This document shows positions 1 through 7,539 of a stretch of 32,987 bases of DNA, piece after piece. Position numbers and translations under genes: made by a program. This stretch comes from Saprospiraceae bacterium. GTDB lineage: Bacteria > Bacteroidota > Bacteroidia > Chitinophagales > Saprospiraceae. Under the pieces are notes generated by a model. That model searched no databases. It was not told where the DNA came from and saw only the letters and a list, made by a program, of their open reading frames with translations. Each line of letters starts with the position of its first letter. Position 1 is the stretch's first letter. The stretch is taken from NCBI GenBank assembly GCA_016787285.1, contig JAEUUV010000303.1, positions 1-32,987 on the forward strand, given 5' to 3'.

Positions 1-11
1 TGTTAATGTCA

Positions 12-27
12 AGGACAAAATTGTCCT
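12..27. promoter_or_regulatory. Perfect palindrome upstream of XRE regulator
   Basis: AGGACAA and TTGTCCT form a perfect 7-2-7 inverted repeat about 80 bases before the start of the XRE-family regulator. XRE regulators commonly bind such dyads and often control their own gene, so this is a plausible autoregulatory operator. The dyad is seen directly; its role is inferred. Confidence 0.45.
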
Positions 28-32
28 ATTTT

Positions 33-44
33 TATTCCGGAATA
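33..44. promoter_or_regulatory. Second palindrome upstream of XRE regulator
   Basis: TATTCCGGAATA is a perfect 12-base palindrome lying five bases after the first dyad. Together they form two adjacent dyads in the leader of the regulator gene. A possible -7 element (TACCTTCG, one mismatch to TAnnTTTG) follows immediately, so a bound protein here could block transcription. This is inference from position. Confidence 0.3.
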
Positions 45-104
45 TTACCTTCGTTGCCTCATGTAAACTTTGATTGCTTGAATCTTCAAAACCCGCCATC
101 TCCC

Positions 105-485
105 ATGCCAACGCTCCACGAAAAAATCAGAGCCGTCCGCCATATGTGTGGCTTTTCCCAATCCAAAGTAGCCGAACTTGCCCACCTCAACCTCAAAACG
201 TACCAAAGAATCGAGTGGGGCGCTTCCGCCCTCACCGAAAACATACTTGAGGCGCTCGCTGCCGCCTTCAACTGCACCACCGACGACATTCGCAATTTCG
301 ATCTGGAAGCCAATCAATTTGGCTCCGATCCCCGCCGTTTGCCCGAAGCAGAACGGTTTGAACAGGAAAATGCCGCTCTCAAATCTGAAAACGACTACCT
401 GAAGCATTTGCTGAAAACAACGCTCGGCGATGCTCCAGACCTTTCCGGCATGTTGGGGGGGGGGGCGGAAATACTTGAAACTTGA
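105..485 (+). CDS. XRE-family helix-turn-helix regulator with C-terminal coiled coil
   Basis: A protein of 126 residues starting at MPTLHEKIRAV. Residues 4-65 form an XRE/Cro-type helix-turn-helix: an IRAVRHMCGFSQSKVAELA segment followed by the NLKTYQRIEWG recognition-helix region. The last part, EAERFEQENAALKSENDYL, is a short heptad-like coiled coil that could mediate dimerisation. The frame is open back to base 6, but the stretch before 105 does not look like protein and holds two palindromes, so the internal ATG is preferred. The 3' end contains eleven consecutive G, and the encoded tail is GGGAEILET. It is probably a DNA-binding transcription regulator; its target is unknown, and the upstream dyads suggest self-control. 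Confidence 0.75.
   Translation: MPTLHEKIRAVRHMCGFSQSKVAELAHLNLKTYQRIEWGASALTENILEALAAAFNCTTDDIRNFDLEANQFGSDPRRLPEAERFEQENAALKSENDYLKHLLKTTLGDAPDLSGMLGGGAEILET
455..465 (+). repeat. Homopolymeric G11 tract inside the regulator gene
   Basis: Eleven consecutive G lie seven codons before the stop of the XRE regulator. Loss of one G would change the ending to GGG RKYLKLEA; gain of one would end the protein as GGGGGNT. Tracts of this length are typical slippage sites, but the run could also be miscounted in sequencing. Confidence 0.8.
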
Positions 486-537
486 AGCGTAAAAACCGCC
501 GGTATGCCTTACCGAAATAGTCACTAAATTTTTTGCG

Positions 538-807
538 ATGAAACACCTCTTCTTCTTTCTCGTCCTTGCCTTGGCCCTTACAGCCTGCAACAACACGCCC
601 ACACCGGCCGCCACGACGGAATCCGAAGCCGCCACCACGCCCGCCGAACAGGCCGACGCTGCTTACGCCTGCCCGATGAAGTGCGAGGGCGAAAAAACCT
701 ACGACAAGCCGGGCAAATGCCCCGTTTGCAAGATGGATCTGGTGGCCGTGTCCGAAAACGACGACGAGGAACACGAACACCCGGAGGAAAAAGAAGACGA
801 CCGGTAG
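538..807 (+). CDS. Small lipoprotein with heavy-metal-binding domain
   Basis: An 89-residue protein. Residues 1-17 are a lipoprotein signal ending in the lipobox LTAC, so it should be lipid-anchored at Cys17. A low-complexity Thr/Ala/Glu linker follows. Residues around 42-65 read YACPMKCEG...GKCPVCKMDL, the CPM...CPxCxMxL pattern of the heavy-metal-binding domain found in copper and cation efflux adaptors and P-type ATPases. The C-terminus is very acidic and His-containing (DDEEHEHPEEKEDD), which may also bind metal. No efflux pump gene is adjacent, so its partner is unknown. Family assignment is firm; a role in copper or zinc handling in the periplasm is inferred. Confidence 0.8.
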   Translation: MKHLFFFLVLALALTACNNTPTPAATTESEAATTPAEQADAAYACPMKCEGEKTYDKPGKCPVCKMDLVAVSENDDEEHEHPEEKEDDR

Positions 808-822
808 GAGCGCCTTTGCGGT

Positions 823-838
823 CGCCCGGGTTCGGGCG
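823..838. terminator. GC-rich hairpin after the lipoprotein gene
   Basis: CGCCCG, loop GGTT, CGGGCG form a perfect 6-bp stem 16 bases after the lipoprotein stop. It lies between two convergent genes and has no T run, so it may be a weak terminator or part of the adjacent palindromic repeat. Confidence 0.35.
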
Positions 839-846
839 CGTGTGCA

Positions 847-867
847 GGGCGACCACAAGGGTCGCCC
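847..867. repeat. Short REP-like palindrome touching the GNAT stop codon
   Basis: GGGCGACC, loop ACAAG, GGTCGCCC form a perfect 8-bp stem. The base after it (868) begins the stop codon of the minus-strand acetyltransferase. It resembles short intergenic palindromes dispersed in many genomes; only one copy is visible here, so the family call needs the whole genome. Confidence 0.5.
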
Positions 868-1317
868 CTACGATTGGATATTATTGCCCATCCACGCCTC
901 CTGCGTCATCTCGAATTTTACTTCCCCTTTCCCGTACGTCCCTGCCTCCTGCCAGCCGGCTTTGCGGTAAAACCGCTCCGCACGAGTGCCCGGGCTTGTG
1001 CTCAGCCACAGGGTTTCGGGTGTTTGGCTGAAATACCAGTCCAACAATCGGTCGTGCAGTTGCCTGCCGATGCCTTGCCGTTCGTATTCGGGCCGGAGGA
1101 ATAGTGCCCACACGTTTCTGCCGTGCACATCCACGATGGCAAACCCGACAATTTGTCCATCTATTTCACATACCCAGCCTTTGCCGCGCCGGGTCAGGTA
1201 GTCGGCACAATCCGCATCGGTCACCAAACCGGGGTCGGACAGGGTGTTCTCGTGCACGGAATTCCGCACGATCTGGATTTGTGGAATATCCTCCACAGTG
1301 GCTTCCCGAATTTTCAT
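868..1317 (-). CDS. GNAT-family N-acetyltransferase
   Basis: A 149-residue protein starting at MKIREATVEDIPQI. It has the GNAT fold signatures: an N-terminal IREATVEDI strand-helix, the LFLRPEYERQGIGRQL motif A (acetyl-CoA pyrophosphate loop, QGIGRQL near residue 95), and the late FYRKAGWQEAG motif B near residue 130. It should transfer an acetyl group from acetyl-CoA to an amine; the substrate cannot be told from sequence. The frame is open upstream to 1506, but that extension overlaps the promoter region of the divergent secreted-protein gene, so the ATG at 1317 is chosen. The stop codon abuts a REP-like palindrome, so the natural C-terminus may have been altered by that element. Confidence 0.85.
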   Translation of the reverse strand: MKIREATVEDIPQIQIVRNSVHENTLSDPGLVTDADCADYLTRRGKGWVCEIDGQIVGFAIVDVHGRNVWALFLRPEYERQGIGRQLHDRLLDWYFSQTPETLWLSTSPGTRAERFYRKAGWQEAGTYGKGEVKFEMTQEAWMGNNIQS

Positions 1318-1356
1318 AGTTAAATCCTTTTTCAGGCTTTTTAATACTTGTTTACC

Positions 1357-1386
1357 CTTTCCAGGGGGAGCGGGCCTGCACCTTTG
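1357..1386 (+). promoter_or_regulatory. Possible Bacteroidota promoter for small secreted protein
   Basis: CTTT, 18 bases, then CACCTTTG (one mismatch to TAnnTTTG) end 48 bases before the ATG at 1435. The same 18-base spacing is seen in the better match before the DUF4240 gene. Predicted by eye only. Confidence 0.35.
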
Positions 1387-1434
1387 TCCCATCAAAAAAA
1401 CAACACAATTATTCAATTCAAAAACACAATCGCA

Positions 1435-1890
1435 ATGAAACAACACATTCTGTCCCTGTCCTTCTTCTTTGCCTTCCTGGGCCTCGTTTCCTTCGCCAAC
1501 GCCCAAACCCGCACCGATGTGGCGGAATTACTTTCAGCCGTACAGGATGCCGAGAAAGAAATGGTTATGCTGCTCCCGGCTGTTCAGAAAGTACGCGAAG
1601 CTGCGGGTTACGTACCGATCATAAAATCCGCTCAAGAGTTGGCTGCCAAGGTAAAACGCGCAGGCTCGGGTATGAGCAAATCCCAGTACGAAGGCTTCCA
1701 GCGGGAACTGGGCAAGATCGAAGCCAATCTGGATTCCCAATCCCAGACTCAATCCCAACAAACCCCGCACACCTGTCATGGCAAATGTGCCGCTGATTTT
1801 CCCGGTTGGGGCGGTGGTAAAGGCTGGCAGCGCTTTATTTGCAAACTTGGTTGTATCAAAGTTGGCCCGGTAAGCGGCGGCAACAACTAA
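1435..1890 (+). CDS. Small secreted protein with paired CxxxC motifs (paralog 1)
   Basis: A 151-residue protein I do not recognise as any named family. Residues 1-23 are a signal peptide (MKQHIL...SFANA). The mature part has two segments. The first, about 77 residues from QTRTDV, is helical, rich in Ala/Glu/Lys/Gln, and ends QRELGKIEANLD. After a Gln/Ser linker comes a C-terminal segment with CHGKC, 17 residues, then CKLGC. The last motif sits in KGWQRFICKLGCIK, a positively charged Trp-containing stretch. The next gene encodes a paralog: 35 of 77 positions match in the helical segment by eye and 12 of 14 in the terminal motif. CxxxC-Xn-CxxxC is the pattern of disulfide-linked helical hairpins (alpha-hairpinins in plants); any link is by pattern only. 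Function unknown. Confidence 0.75.
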   Translation: MKQHILSLSFFFAFLGLVSFANAQTRTDVAELLSAVQDAEKEMVMLLPAVQKVREAAGYVPIIKSAQELAAKVKRAGSGMSKSQYEGFQRELGKIEANLDSQSQTQSQQTPHTCHGKCAADFPGWGGGKGWQRFICKLGCIKVGPVSGGNN

Positions 1891-1923
1891 AGCCTTCCTT
1901 GTGGAGGTATTCCTGAAAGTACG

Positions 1924-2009
1924 AGCCCGTATTTCCGATCATTCCGATACGAAAAACGCAAATATCCGATCCGTATCGTTGTCGCAGGAGTGTGTCGGAA
2001 ATATGGGCT
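1924..2009. repeat. Long nested inverted repeat between the two paralogs
   Basis: A 15-base outer arm at 1924-1938 pairs with 1995-2009 (14 of 15), and an inner 7-base arm CGATACG at 1945-1951 pairs with CGTATCG at 1972-1978. The structure fills most of the gap between the two secreted-protein genes. It could act as a transcript-processing or attenuation hairpin, or be a mobile palindromic unit. Seen directly; role unknown. Confidence 0.55.
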
Positions 2010-2030
2010 TGCTTATTTCAACAAATAACT

Positions 2031-2474
2031 ATGAAACACCCGGTCTTGCGTCTGCTCTCCGCGATTTTATTCATTTTTGTTGCCAAGACAAACAGCCCGG
2101 CACAATCCCGTCCGGATGTATCCGGGTTTGTCACAGCTGCCGGCGACGCCGGTCGGGAAATGGCGCTGCTCCAGCCTGCAATTCAGCAGGTAAACAAAGC
2201 GACAGCCTGTTTGCCGGTCATCGGGGCAGCCCGAAACCTGGTTTCGAAGGCACAGCAGACCGGCCCGGACATGACGACGCAGCAATACGAATCCATGCAG
2301 CGCGAACTGGCGAAAATTGAAGCCGATCTGGACAAACTGCTCGGCACACCGTGCCCCAAAAGTTGCCGCGATGCCTTCGGCGACGGACATGCCGGGGCCA
2401 AAGGCTGGAACCGCTTCGTGTGCAAATTAGGCTGCATCAAAATCAATTCCTCAGCGGGAAAATCCGGCGGCTGA
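2031..2474 (+). CDS. Small secreted protein with paired CxxxC motifs (paralog 2)
   Basis: A 147-residue paralog of the protein at 1435. Residues 1-24 form a signal peptide ending NSPA. The mature helical segment (QSRPDV to KIEADLD) keeps the other copy's EM, PA[IV]Q, QYE and QREL positions. The C-terminal segment has CPKSC, 18 residues, then CKLGC within KGWNRFVCKLGCIK. It lacks the Gln/Ser linker of paralog 1, so the cysteine module follows the helices directly, and it has one extra Cys (TACLP) in the helical part. The ATG at 2031 is chosen because it starts the signal peptide; the frame is open 39 bases earlier. The papain-like protease gene follows after 87 bases on the same strand. Function unknown; conservation of the terminal module argues it is the functional part. 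Confidence 0.75.
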   Translation: MKHPVLRLLSAILFIFVAKTNSPAQSRPDVSGFVTAAGDAGREMALLQPAIQQVNKATACLPVIGAARNLVSKAQQTGPDMTTQQYESMQRELAKIEADLDKLLGTPCPKSCRDAFGDGHAGAKGWNRFVCKLGCIKINSSAGKSGG

Positions 2475-2496
2475 TGGCTCCAAAATAAAATTCGAA

Positions 2497-2528
2497 AGAC
2501 TTTCCAGGTTTTTGAAACTGGAAAGTCT
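2497..2528. repeat. Palindrome between secreted protein and protease genes
   Basis: AGACTTTCCAG and CTGGAAAGTCT form a perfect 11-bp stem around a 10-base loop, with further pairing possible inside. It lies 22 bases after the stop of the secreted protein and 33 before the protease start. It could terminate transcription or be a REP-like repeat. No T run follows directly. Confidence 0.6.
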
Positions 2529-2561
2529 GCGTCGTTTTAACAAAACCACTACTTCACGGCC

Positions 2562-4118
2562 ATGAATTTCCGCTTGTTCTTTTTTCTCCTCCTGCCCGCG
2601 CTCGGAGTCACCCAGACGCCCGGCGACGAGTTCGTGTCCGGCCTTATTCTCGAAGACGACACCTACGACTCCCAGCCCCGGCAGGCGCCCGAAGACGGCA
2701 GCAAAGCCGACCTGCCCGTGGCCGTGGACCTCACGCCCTACTGCCCCGAAGTGCGGCACCAGGGCCTCATTTTTTCCTGCGTGGGCTGGGCGGCGGGTTA
2801 TGGGGCACTGTCCATCCAACGGGCCATTCTGAACCGATGCACCGACCAGGCAGTCATTACCCGCAACGCCCACTCGGCGCTTTTCCTGTACAACCAGATT
2901 CGCACCGAGGACTGCCGCAAAGGCTCGCGCATTTCCGACGCCATGCGCCTGCTCATGGAGCAGGGCGACTGCCTCGCGCGGCAGTTTGATTTCGATGTGA
3001 ACGACTGCCAACAAGCGCCCGACAGCAGTGTAGCCACCCACGCCAAACGTTTTGCCATTGAGGATTTTCTCACCCTGTTCGGCACGAAGGAAGAGTCGGC
3101 CATCAAGGTGCAACGGGTGAAAGTCGTGTTGTCCAAAAACAAACCTGTCGTGATCGGCATGATGGTGCTGCGCAATTTTTACGAACTCAAAAACGCGCAA
3201 TACTGGCACCCCACGCTCGGCAATACCGCTCCTGCCGGCGGCCACGCCATGGTCGTGGTGGGTTACGACGACCGCAAGGAGGCCTTCCGGATCATGAATT
3301 CCTGGGGAAAAAACTGGGGCGACAACGGGTTCATCTGGGTGAAATACAAGGACTTCGGCGAATACTGCAAATACGCCTACGCCCTCTACCTCGTGGCGCC
3401 CGCAAAAATGACCAGCCCCGAAACGCCTGCCCAAGCCACCACAGAAACCCCAACTCAAAACTCAAAACCTTTACCCGCAGTAGCCTTGGCGGAGGCGGGC
3501 GAAACTCAAAACTCCGAAGAGCGTCCACTGGTCGAACTGGCCGGTGATTTCCAGTTCCGGCACCACACCGGCTGGCAGGAGCAGAGCAACCAGCCCCTGT
3601 TCGAGTCCGTCGCGGTGGAGCGCAGCGGCTGCGTGTACCGGTTGCGCCAAAAAGACTGGGAAGTGGGCAAGTTGTTCCAACTGCTGGCCGCCACCCGGCG
3701 CGACGACGAGTACCTGTATGTATTCAGCATAGACGCGCAGCGCGCCGTGCATTTCCACTGGCCGCGGCAAGCCGGGCTGAACGACAAATTCAGCGGCCAA
3801 AACGAAAGCCCGCTGCTGCTGGCCGGCGGAGGCGAAGTCGTCATTCCCGGCACGATGAAGGCGCTGAAATTAGCCCACCCGGGCACCGACCGCCTCGTGG
3901 TGCTTTTTTCCAAACGAAAAATAGACACCGTAGCCAAACTCGCCGAACTCCTGAGCCGCAAAGAAGGCGACCCGACCCCGCTGCTGCTACAAATTCTCGG
4001 AAAACACGCCGTGCCTGCCGCCGACATCACCTACGCCGACGACCGTATCGGATTCACCGCCGCTACCCGCAGCACGGGGTTCATCGTGCCGCTGGTGCTG
4101 GAAGTAGAAGCGCGGTAG
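2562..4118 (+). CDS. Secreted papain-like (C1) cysteine protease with DUF4384-like C-terminus
   Basis: A 518-residue protein. Residues 1-18 are a signal peptide. The peptidase domain spans about 55-275: the oxyanion Gln67 and catalytic Cys73 lie in [13 protein letters not shown], the catalytic His228 in [12 protein letters not shown], and Asn246 in [17 protein letters not shown]. These are the four papain-family residues in the right order. Only about 35 residues separate the signal peptide from the domain, too short for the usual inhibitory propeptide. A Thr/Gln/Pro-rich linker (about 285-320) leads to a C-terminal domain, about 330-460, with the [10 protein letters not shown] and [10 protein letters not shown] strands typical of DUF4384. 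It probably acts in the periplasm or outside the cell; no T9SS sorting domain is seen. Placement right after two small secreted proteins raises the possibility that it cleaves them, which is inference. Confidence 0.88.
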   Translation: MNFRLFFFLLLPALGVTQTPGDEFVSGLILEDDTYDSQPRQAPEDGSKADLPVAVDLTPYCPEVRHQGLIFSCVGWAAGYGALSIQRAILNRCTDQAVITRNAHSALFLYNQIRTEDCRKGSRISDAMRLLMEQGDCLARQFDFDVNDCQQAPDSSVATHAKRFAIEDFLTLFGTKEESAIKVQRVKVVLSKNKPVVIGMMVLRNFYELKNAQYWHPTLGNTAPAGGHAMVVVGYDDRKEAFRIMNSWGKNWGDNGFIWVKYKDFGEYCKYAYALYLVAPAKMTSPETPAQATTETPTQNSKPLPAVALAEAGETQNSEERPLVELAGDFQFRHHTGWQEQSNQPLFESVAVERSGCVYRLRQKDWEVGKLFQLLAATRRDDEYLYVFSIDAQRAVHFHWPRQAGLNDKFSGQNESPLLLAGGGEVVIPGTMKALKLAHPGTDRLVVLFSKRKIDTVAKLAELLSRKEGDPTPLLLQILGKHAVPAADITYADDRIGFTAATRSTGFIVPLVLEVEAR

Positions 4119-4162
4119 CCGCCTTTTTACCTTTTTTTACATTTCCCAACAGGCTCCCGGCC

Positions 4163-4170
4163 TACTTTTG
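4163..4170 (+). promoter_or_regulatory. -7-like element four bases before kinase start
   Basis: TACTTTTG matches TAnnTTTG exactly and ends four bases before the ATG at 4175. If used, transcription would begin at or next to the start codon, giving a nearly leaderless mRNA. The signal peptide requires this ATG, so the start is not likely to be wrong. Confidence 0.4.
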
Positions 4171-4174
4171 CCGC

Positions 4175-6823
4175 ATGAGAAACAGGTGGTTGGCGATTTT
4201 CCTGATCAGTTTGGCCGGGTGGGCAACCCCGGCAGCATTGGCGGCGCAAAGCGCTCAGGAAATTAATGCCCTGGAAAAAACGCTCGCAGAAGCCACAGTT
4301 GATTCTGTAAAAATTGCAACCCTCAACCGCCTGACACACCTGAACCTGCAATCCAATCCTGAAAAAGCGAGGAGTTACATCGAACAGGCGTTGCATTTAA
4401 CGAAAACACTTGAGTACGGGAAAAATATACCCGGCATCACATTTTCCGATCGTGGTGCCGCCTTATTCTATCTCGGTTGGTATTACATGCAGCGTAGCGA
4501 ATACCCGGAGGCCGTGAAATGTATGCATCAAGCGATTGAATTGCACGAACGCTCGGGAAACCTGGAACGCGTAGGCCAGTGCTATGGCGGTTTGGGCACC
4601 ATCTTCAAACAACAAAAGAACACTACAGAATCAGAGCGCCATTACAAGAAGGCGCTTCAGATTTTTCAGTCCATCAAGCGCCAGGATCGGGTCGCCTCAC
4701 TGTACTTGAACTATGGTGGGCTTTTAGTGGCTGTAGGACGTCATGAAGAAGCATGGAACTTGTTTCAGGAAGCAAAAGACTACTACTCCGGTGATACCAC
4801 CATACTCGCCGATTGGGGAACCTTGTACAACAATCTTGGTGTGTGCGCTCTTGAAATGAATCGCATTGATGAAGCTGTTGACTATCTTCAAAAAGCGCTC
4901 ATTGAGTACGATAAACGCAAGAATATCACCAATGCGTCCAATGCACACAACGTTCTGGCCAACGCCTACCGCGCCAACGAACAATACGAACAAGCACTGC
5001 GACACTACGAATTGACCTTGAAAATGGGTATAGATGCCGGCAACAAGTTAGCCGTGTACAGGGCCTACTCGAATATGGCTGATATGTATGCCATACTTGC
5101 CAGATTACTCCCGCACGCCGGTTTCAAAGATTCGCTTTACACCGCTGCAATCAATTTTCAAAAAACCGCCAAATTATACTCCGACTCCTTGTATAATATT
5201 TCGAGCAGCAAGCTGACAGCCGAAATGCAGGCCAAATTCGAAACTGAACGGAAAGAACGCGAGATCAATCAACTGAACACCGAAGCCAAAGTACGCGAAC
5301 TGACCCTGCTGCAACAACTCGCCGAATTGCGCGCCCGAAAATTAGCCGCCGCAGCCGAGCACGAGCGTATGCAGGCCCTCGAAAAGGACAACCTCAATGC
5401 ACTGCTCGAACTGGAAGCCAAAACCGCTCGCCTGAACGAAAACGAGGCGCTGTTCAAAAGTCAGCAAAAAGAAATCGAACTGCTCAACCAGACTAATGCC
5501 TTGCGCGAAGTCGAAGCAAGCCGCCAGCGCGCCGTACGTACCGGGCTGCTCGCCGGGCTGTTGGCATTTGCCGCCATTTCGTTTCTCCTGTTCCGGCTTT
5601 TTCTTCAGAAAAACCGCAGTAACCGCGAAATCCGCCGCCAAAACGCCGAGATCGAGCGCCAGCGCACCGAGATCGAACGCCAAAACGCCCACCTCGCCGA
5701 GGCCAGCCATTTCAAAAGCATCTTCCTCTCCAACATGAGCCACGAAATCCGCACGCCGCTGAATACCGTCATCGGCATGTCCGGGCTGCTCAGCAAAACC
5801 CGCCTTGACCCCAAACAACGCGAGTACATCGAGTCCATCGAATTTGCCTCCGAAAACCTGCTGACGCTGGTGAGCGACATCCTCGATTTTTCCAAAGTGG
5901 AAGCCGGAAAAATTGTGTTCCACCCTGCGCCGTTCCGCTTGCGTGAATTGCTGGAAAAACAGATCAGCATGTTCCGGGTAAATGCAAGTCAGAAAAAAAT
6001 TGACCTCGAACTGCATTGCGCTCCGGAGGTGCCCGACGTGGTGGTGGCCGACGCCGCCCGGCTAAACCAAATCCTGCTGAACCTGCTGGGCAATGCCGTC
6101 AAGTTTACCGACAACGGATGCATCCGTTTGCATTGCGATGTGGCCGAACGGCGCTCGGCCACCGACCTGTTGCTGCGCTTCGAGGTGCACGACACCGGCA
6201 TCGGCATAGACGCCACCGAACTACCCAATCTGTTCAACGCCTTCGTGCAGGCGGGCGAACACACACACCTGCGCTACGGCGGCACCGGGTTGGGACTGGC
6301 CATTTCCAAACAATTGGTCGAACTGCAGGGCGGATACATTTCGGTACAAAGCACCCCCGGACAGGGTTCGGTATTTGCGTTCACCCTGCCCGTTGCTCCG
6401 GGCGAAATGCCGAAGGCGGAACACCACCTGAACGGGACAAACGCGGCCCAAGCCAAACTGCCCTCGCGCAAAATCCTGCTGGCCGAAGACAACCACTTCA
6501 ACCAGATGCTTGCAAAAGAACTGCTGCTCAGCATTATGGAAGCCCCGGACGTGGACGTGGTCGAAAACGGCGCGCTGGCGCTGCAACGCGCCTCCGAAAA
6601 CACGTACGATCTCGTGCTCATGGACATCAAGATGCCCATCATGGACGGCCTCAGCGCCACCCGGGCCATACGCGAAGCAGGCATCGCCATCCCGATCATC
6701 GCCCTCACCGCCAACGCCACCACCGGCGAAGAGGAACGCTGCCGCGCCGCCGGCATGGAGGACTACCTGAGCAAGCCGATTAATCCGGTGTTGTTGCGGG
6801 AAAAAATTGCGAGGTGGGGGTGA
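4175..6823 (+). CDS. TPR-containing hybrid sensor histidine kinase/response regulator
   Basis: An 882-residue membrane sensor. Domain order: signal peptide (1-24); a periplasmic array of tetratricopeptide repeats (about 30-350, for example residues around [19 protein letters not shown]); a long charged coiled coil (about 350-450); one membrane segment (about 455-478, [17 protein letters not shown]); a second short coiled coil; HisKA with phospho-acceptor His523 in [10 protein letters not shown]; HATPase with [15 protein letters not shown] and [10 protein letters not shown]; and a C-terminal receiver domain with Asp817 in [11 protein letters not shown] and the conserved Lys in LSKPINP. All key residues are present. 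There is no DNA-binding output domain, so phosphate probably passes to a separate phosphotransfer or regulator protein, or the receiver tunes the kinase. The signal sensed is unknown. Intact and typical for Bacteroidota. Confidence 0.93.
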   Translation: MRNRWLAIFLISLAGWATPAALAAQSAQEINALEKTLAEATVDSVKIATLNRLTHLNLQSNPEKARSYIEQALHLTKTLEYGKNIPGITFSDRGAALFYLGWYYMQRSEYPEAVKCMHQAIELHERSGNLERVGQCYGGLGTIFKQQKNTTESERHYKKALQIFQSIKRQDRVASLYLNYGGLLVAVGRHEEAWNLFQEAKDYYSGDTTILADWGTLYNNLGVCALEMNRIDEAVDYLQKALIEYDKRKNITNASNAHNVLANAYRANEQYEQALRHYELTLKMGIDAGNKLAVYRAYSNMADMYAILARLLPHAGFKDSLYTAAINFQKTAKLYSDSLYNISSSKLTAEMQAKFETERKEREINQLNTEAKVRELTLLQQLAELRARKLAAAAEHERMQALEKDNLNALLELEAKTARLNENEALFKSQQKEIELLNQTNALREVEASRQRAVRTGLLAGLLAFAAISFLLFRLFLQKNRSNREIRRQNAEIERQRTEIERQNAHLAEASHFKSIFLSNMSHEIRTPLNTVIGMSGLLSKTRLDPKQREYIESIEFASENLLTLVSDILDFSKVEAGKIVFHPAPFRLRELLEKQISMFRVNASQKKIDLELHCAPEVPDVVVADAARLNQILLNLLGNAVKFTDNGCIRLHCDVAERRSATDLLLRFEVHDTGIGIDATELPNLFNAFVQAGEHTHLRYGGTGLGLAISKQLVELQGGYISVQSTPGQGSVFAFTLPVAPGEMPKAEHHLNGTNAAQAKLPSRKILLAEDNHFNQMLAKELLLSIMEAPDVDVVENGALALQRASENTYDLVLMDIKMPIMDGLSATRAIREAGIAIPIIALTANATTGEEERCRAAGMEDYLSKPINPVLLREKIARWG

Positions 6824-6856
6824 GGGGGGGGCGTAGAAAAGGCAGCCGGGCAACTT

Positions 6857-6886
6857 TTTGGTTTTTAGTCAATTCCTGTATCTTTG
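6857..6886 (+). promoter_or_regulatory. Good match to Bacteroidota promoter
   Basis: TTTG (6857-6860), 18 bases, then TATCTTTG (6879-6886) match the -33 and -7 consensus of the Bacteroidota housekeeping sigma factor. The ATG of the DUF4240 gene follows 19 bases later. This is the best two-box promoter match found in the window. Confidence 0.55.
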
Positions 6887-6905
6887 GCACCGAAAGTCCT
6901 TGACT

Positions 6906-7480
6906 ATGACCATATTGTTCGAGATACCGTTGTCCGATGTCAATCCCGCTGCTTTAAAGGATTTAAAAAGCAAATACCCGGGAGCGACGCTCCGTATAGA
7001 GGGGAACAGCCCATTGCACACCGGAAGCATGAGCGAGGAGCAATTCTGGACGATTATCGGGCTTTTGACTGGACAAAGTTTGACCGGGAAGCCATCATGG
7101 CTCCGGCAGTTGCAGCGTTGAGCCATCTGGCAGCAACCGAAATTTACGCCTTCCATGATTTGCTTCATCAAAAACTTTTCCTGCTCGATGGGCGGAAGTT
7201 TGCCGTTCAACTCGGCAGCAACCGATATGCCCCGGATACAGACAAACACTTTTCCGTGGACGACTTCCTCTACTCCCGCTGCGCAGTAGTGGCAAACGGC
7301 AGGACTTTTTACGAATCGGTGTTGCAAAATCCCAAGCGGATGCCCAAAGAATTCACGTTTGAGTCCATTCTGTATTTGCCGGAAAAAGCCTGGAAACTGA
7401 AAACAGGTCGGGATGATTACGACTACTCCCCCGACACCTGGTGCGAAACATTCAGCAACTCCGAGGGGTGGCCGGGGTAG
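6906..7480 (+). pseudogene. DUF4240-family protein gene, interrupted by a frameshift
   Basis: Two reading frames together encode one DUF4240-like protein of about 190 residues. The first frame (6906-7121) gives an N-terminal MTILFEIPLSDVNPAAL strand-helix and the domain start MSEEQFWTIIGL. The homology then continues one frame back from about 7064: DWTKFDREAIMAPAVAALS, EIYAFHDLLHQKLFLLDGRK, FLYSRCAVVANGRTFYESVL, ending ETFSNSEGW. The switch falls at a run of four T (7063-7066); a fifth T would restore GLFDWTKF. No standard slippery heptamer is in the zero frame. So the gene carries a one-base deletion, or the sequence has an error there. The C-terminal frame keeps its coding character to the family's normal end, which suggests a recent event. 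The function of DUF4240 is unknown. A good promoter precedes it. Confidence 0.8.
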
Positions 7481-7539
7481 TGCCGCTAAAAGAAAGGCTT
7501 GCCAATATGTAACCTGCTTTTGCCTAAACTACTTTATAC

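Noticed and set aside
6..104. N-terminal extension of the XRE regulator from the ATG at base 6
   Set aside because: The extension would run through two palindromes and a likely promoter, and it is not similar to helix-turn-helix N-termini.
7059..7072. Programmed -1 frameshifting in the DUF4240 gene
   Set aside because: The zero-frame codons GGG CTT TTG do not form an X XXY YYZ heptamer and no clear stimulatory hairpin was seen; mutation or error is simpler.
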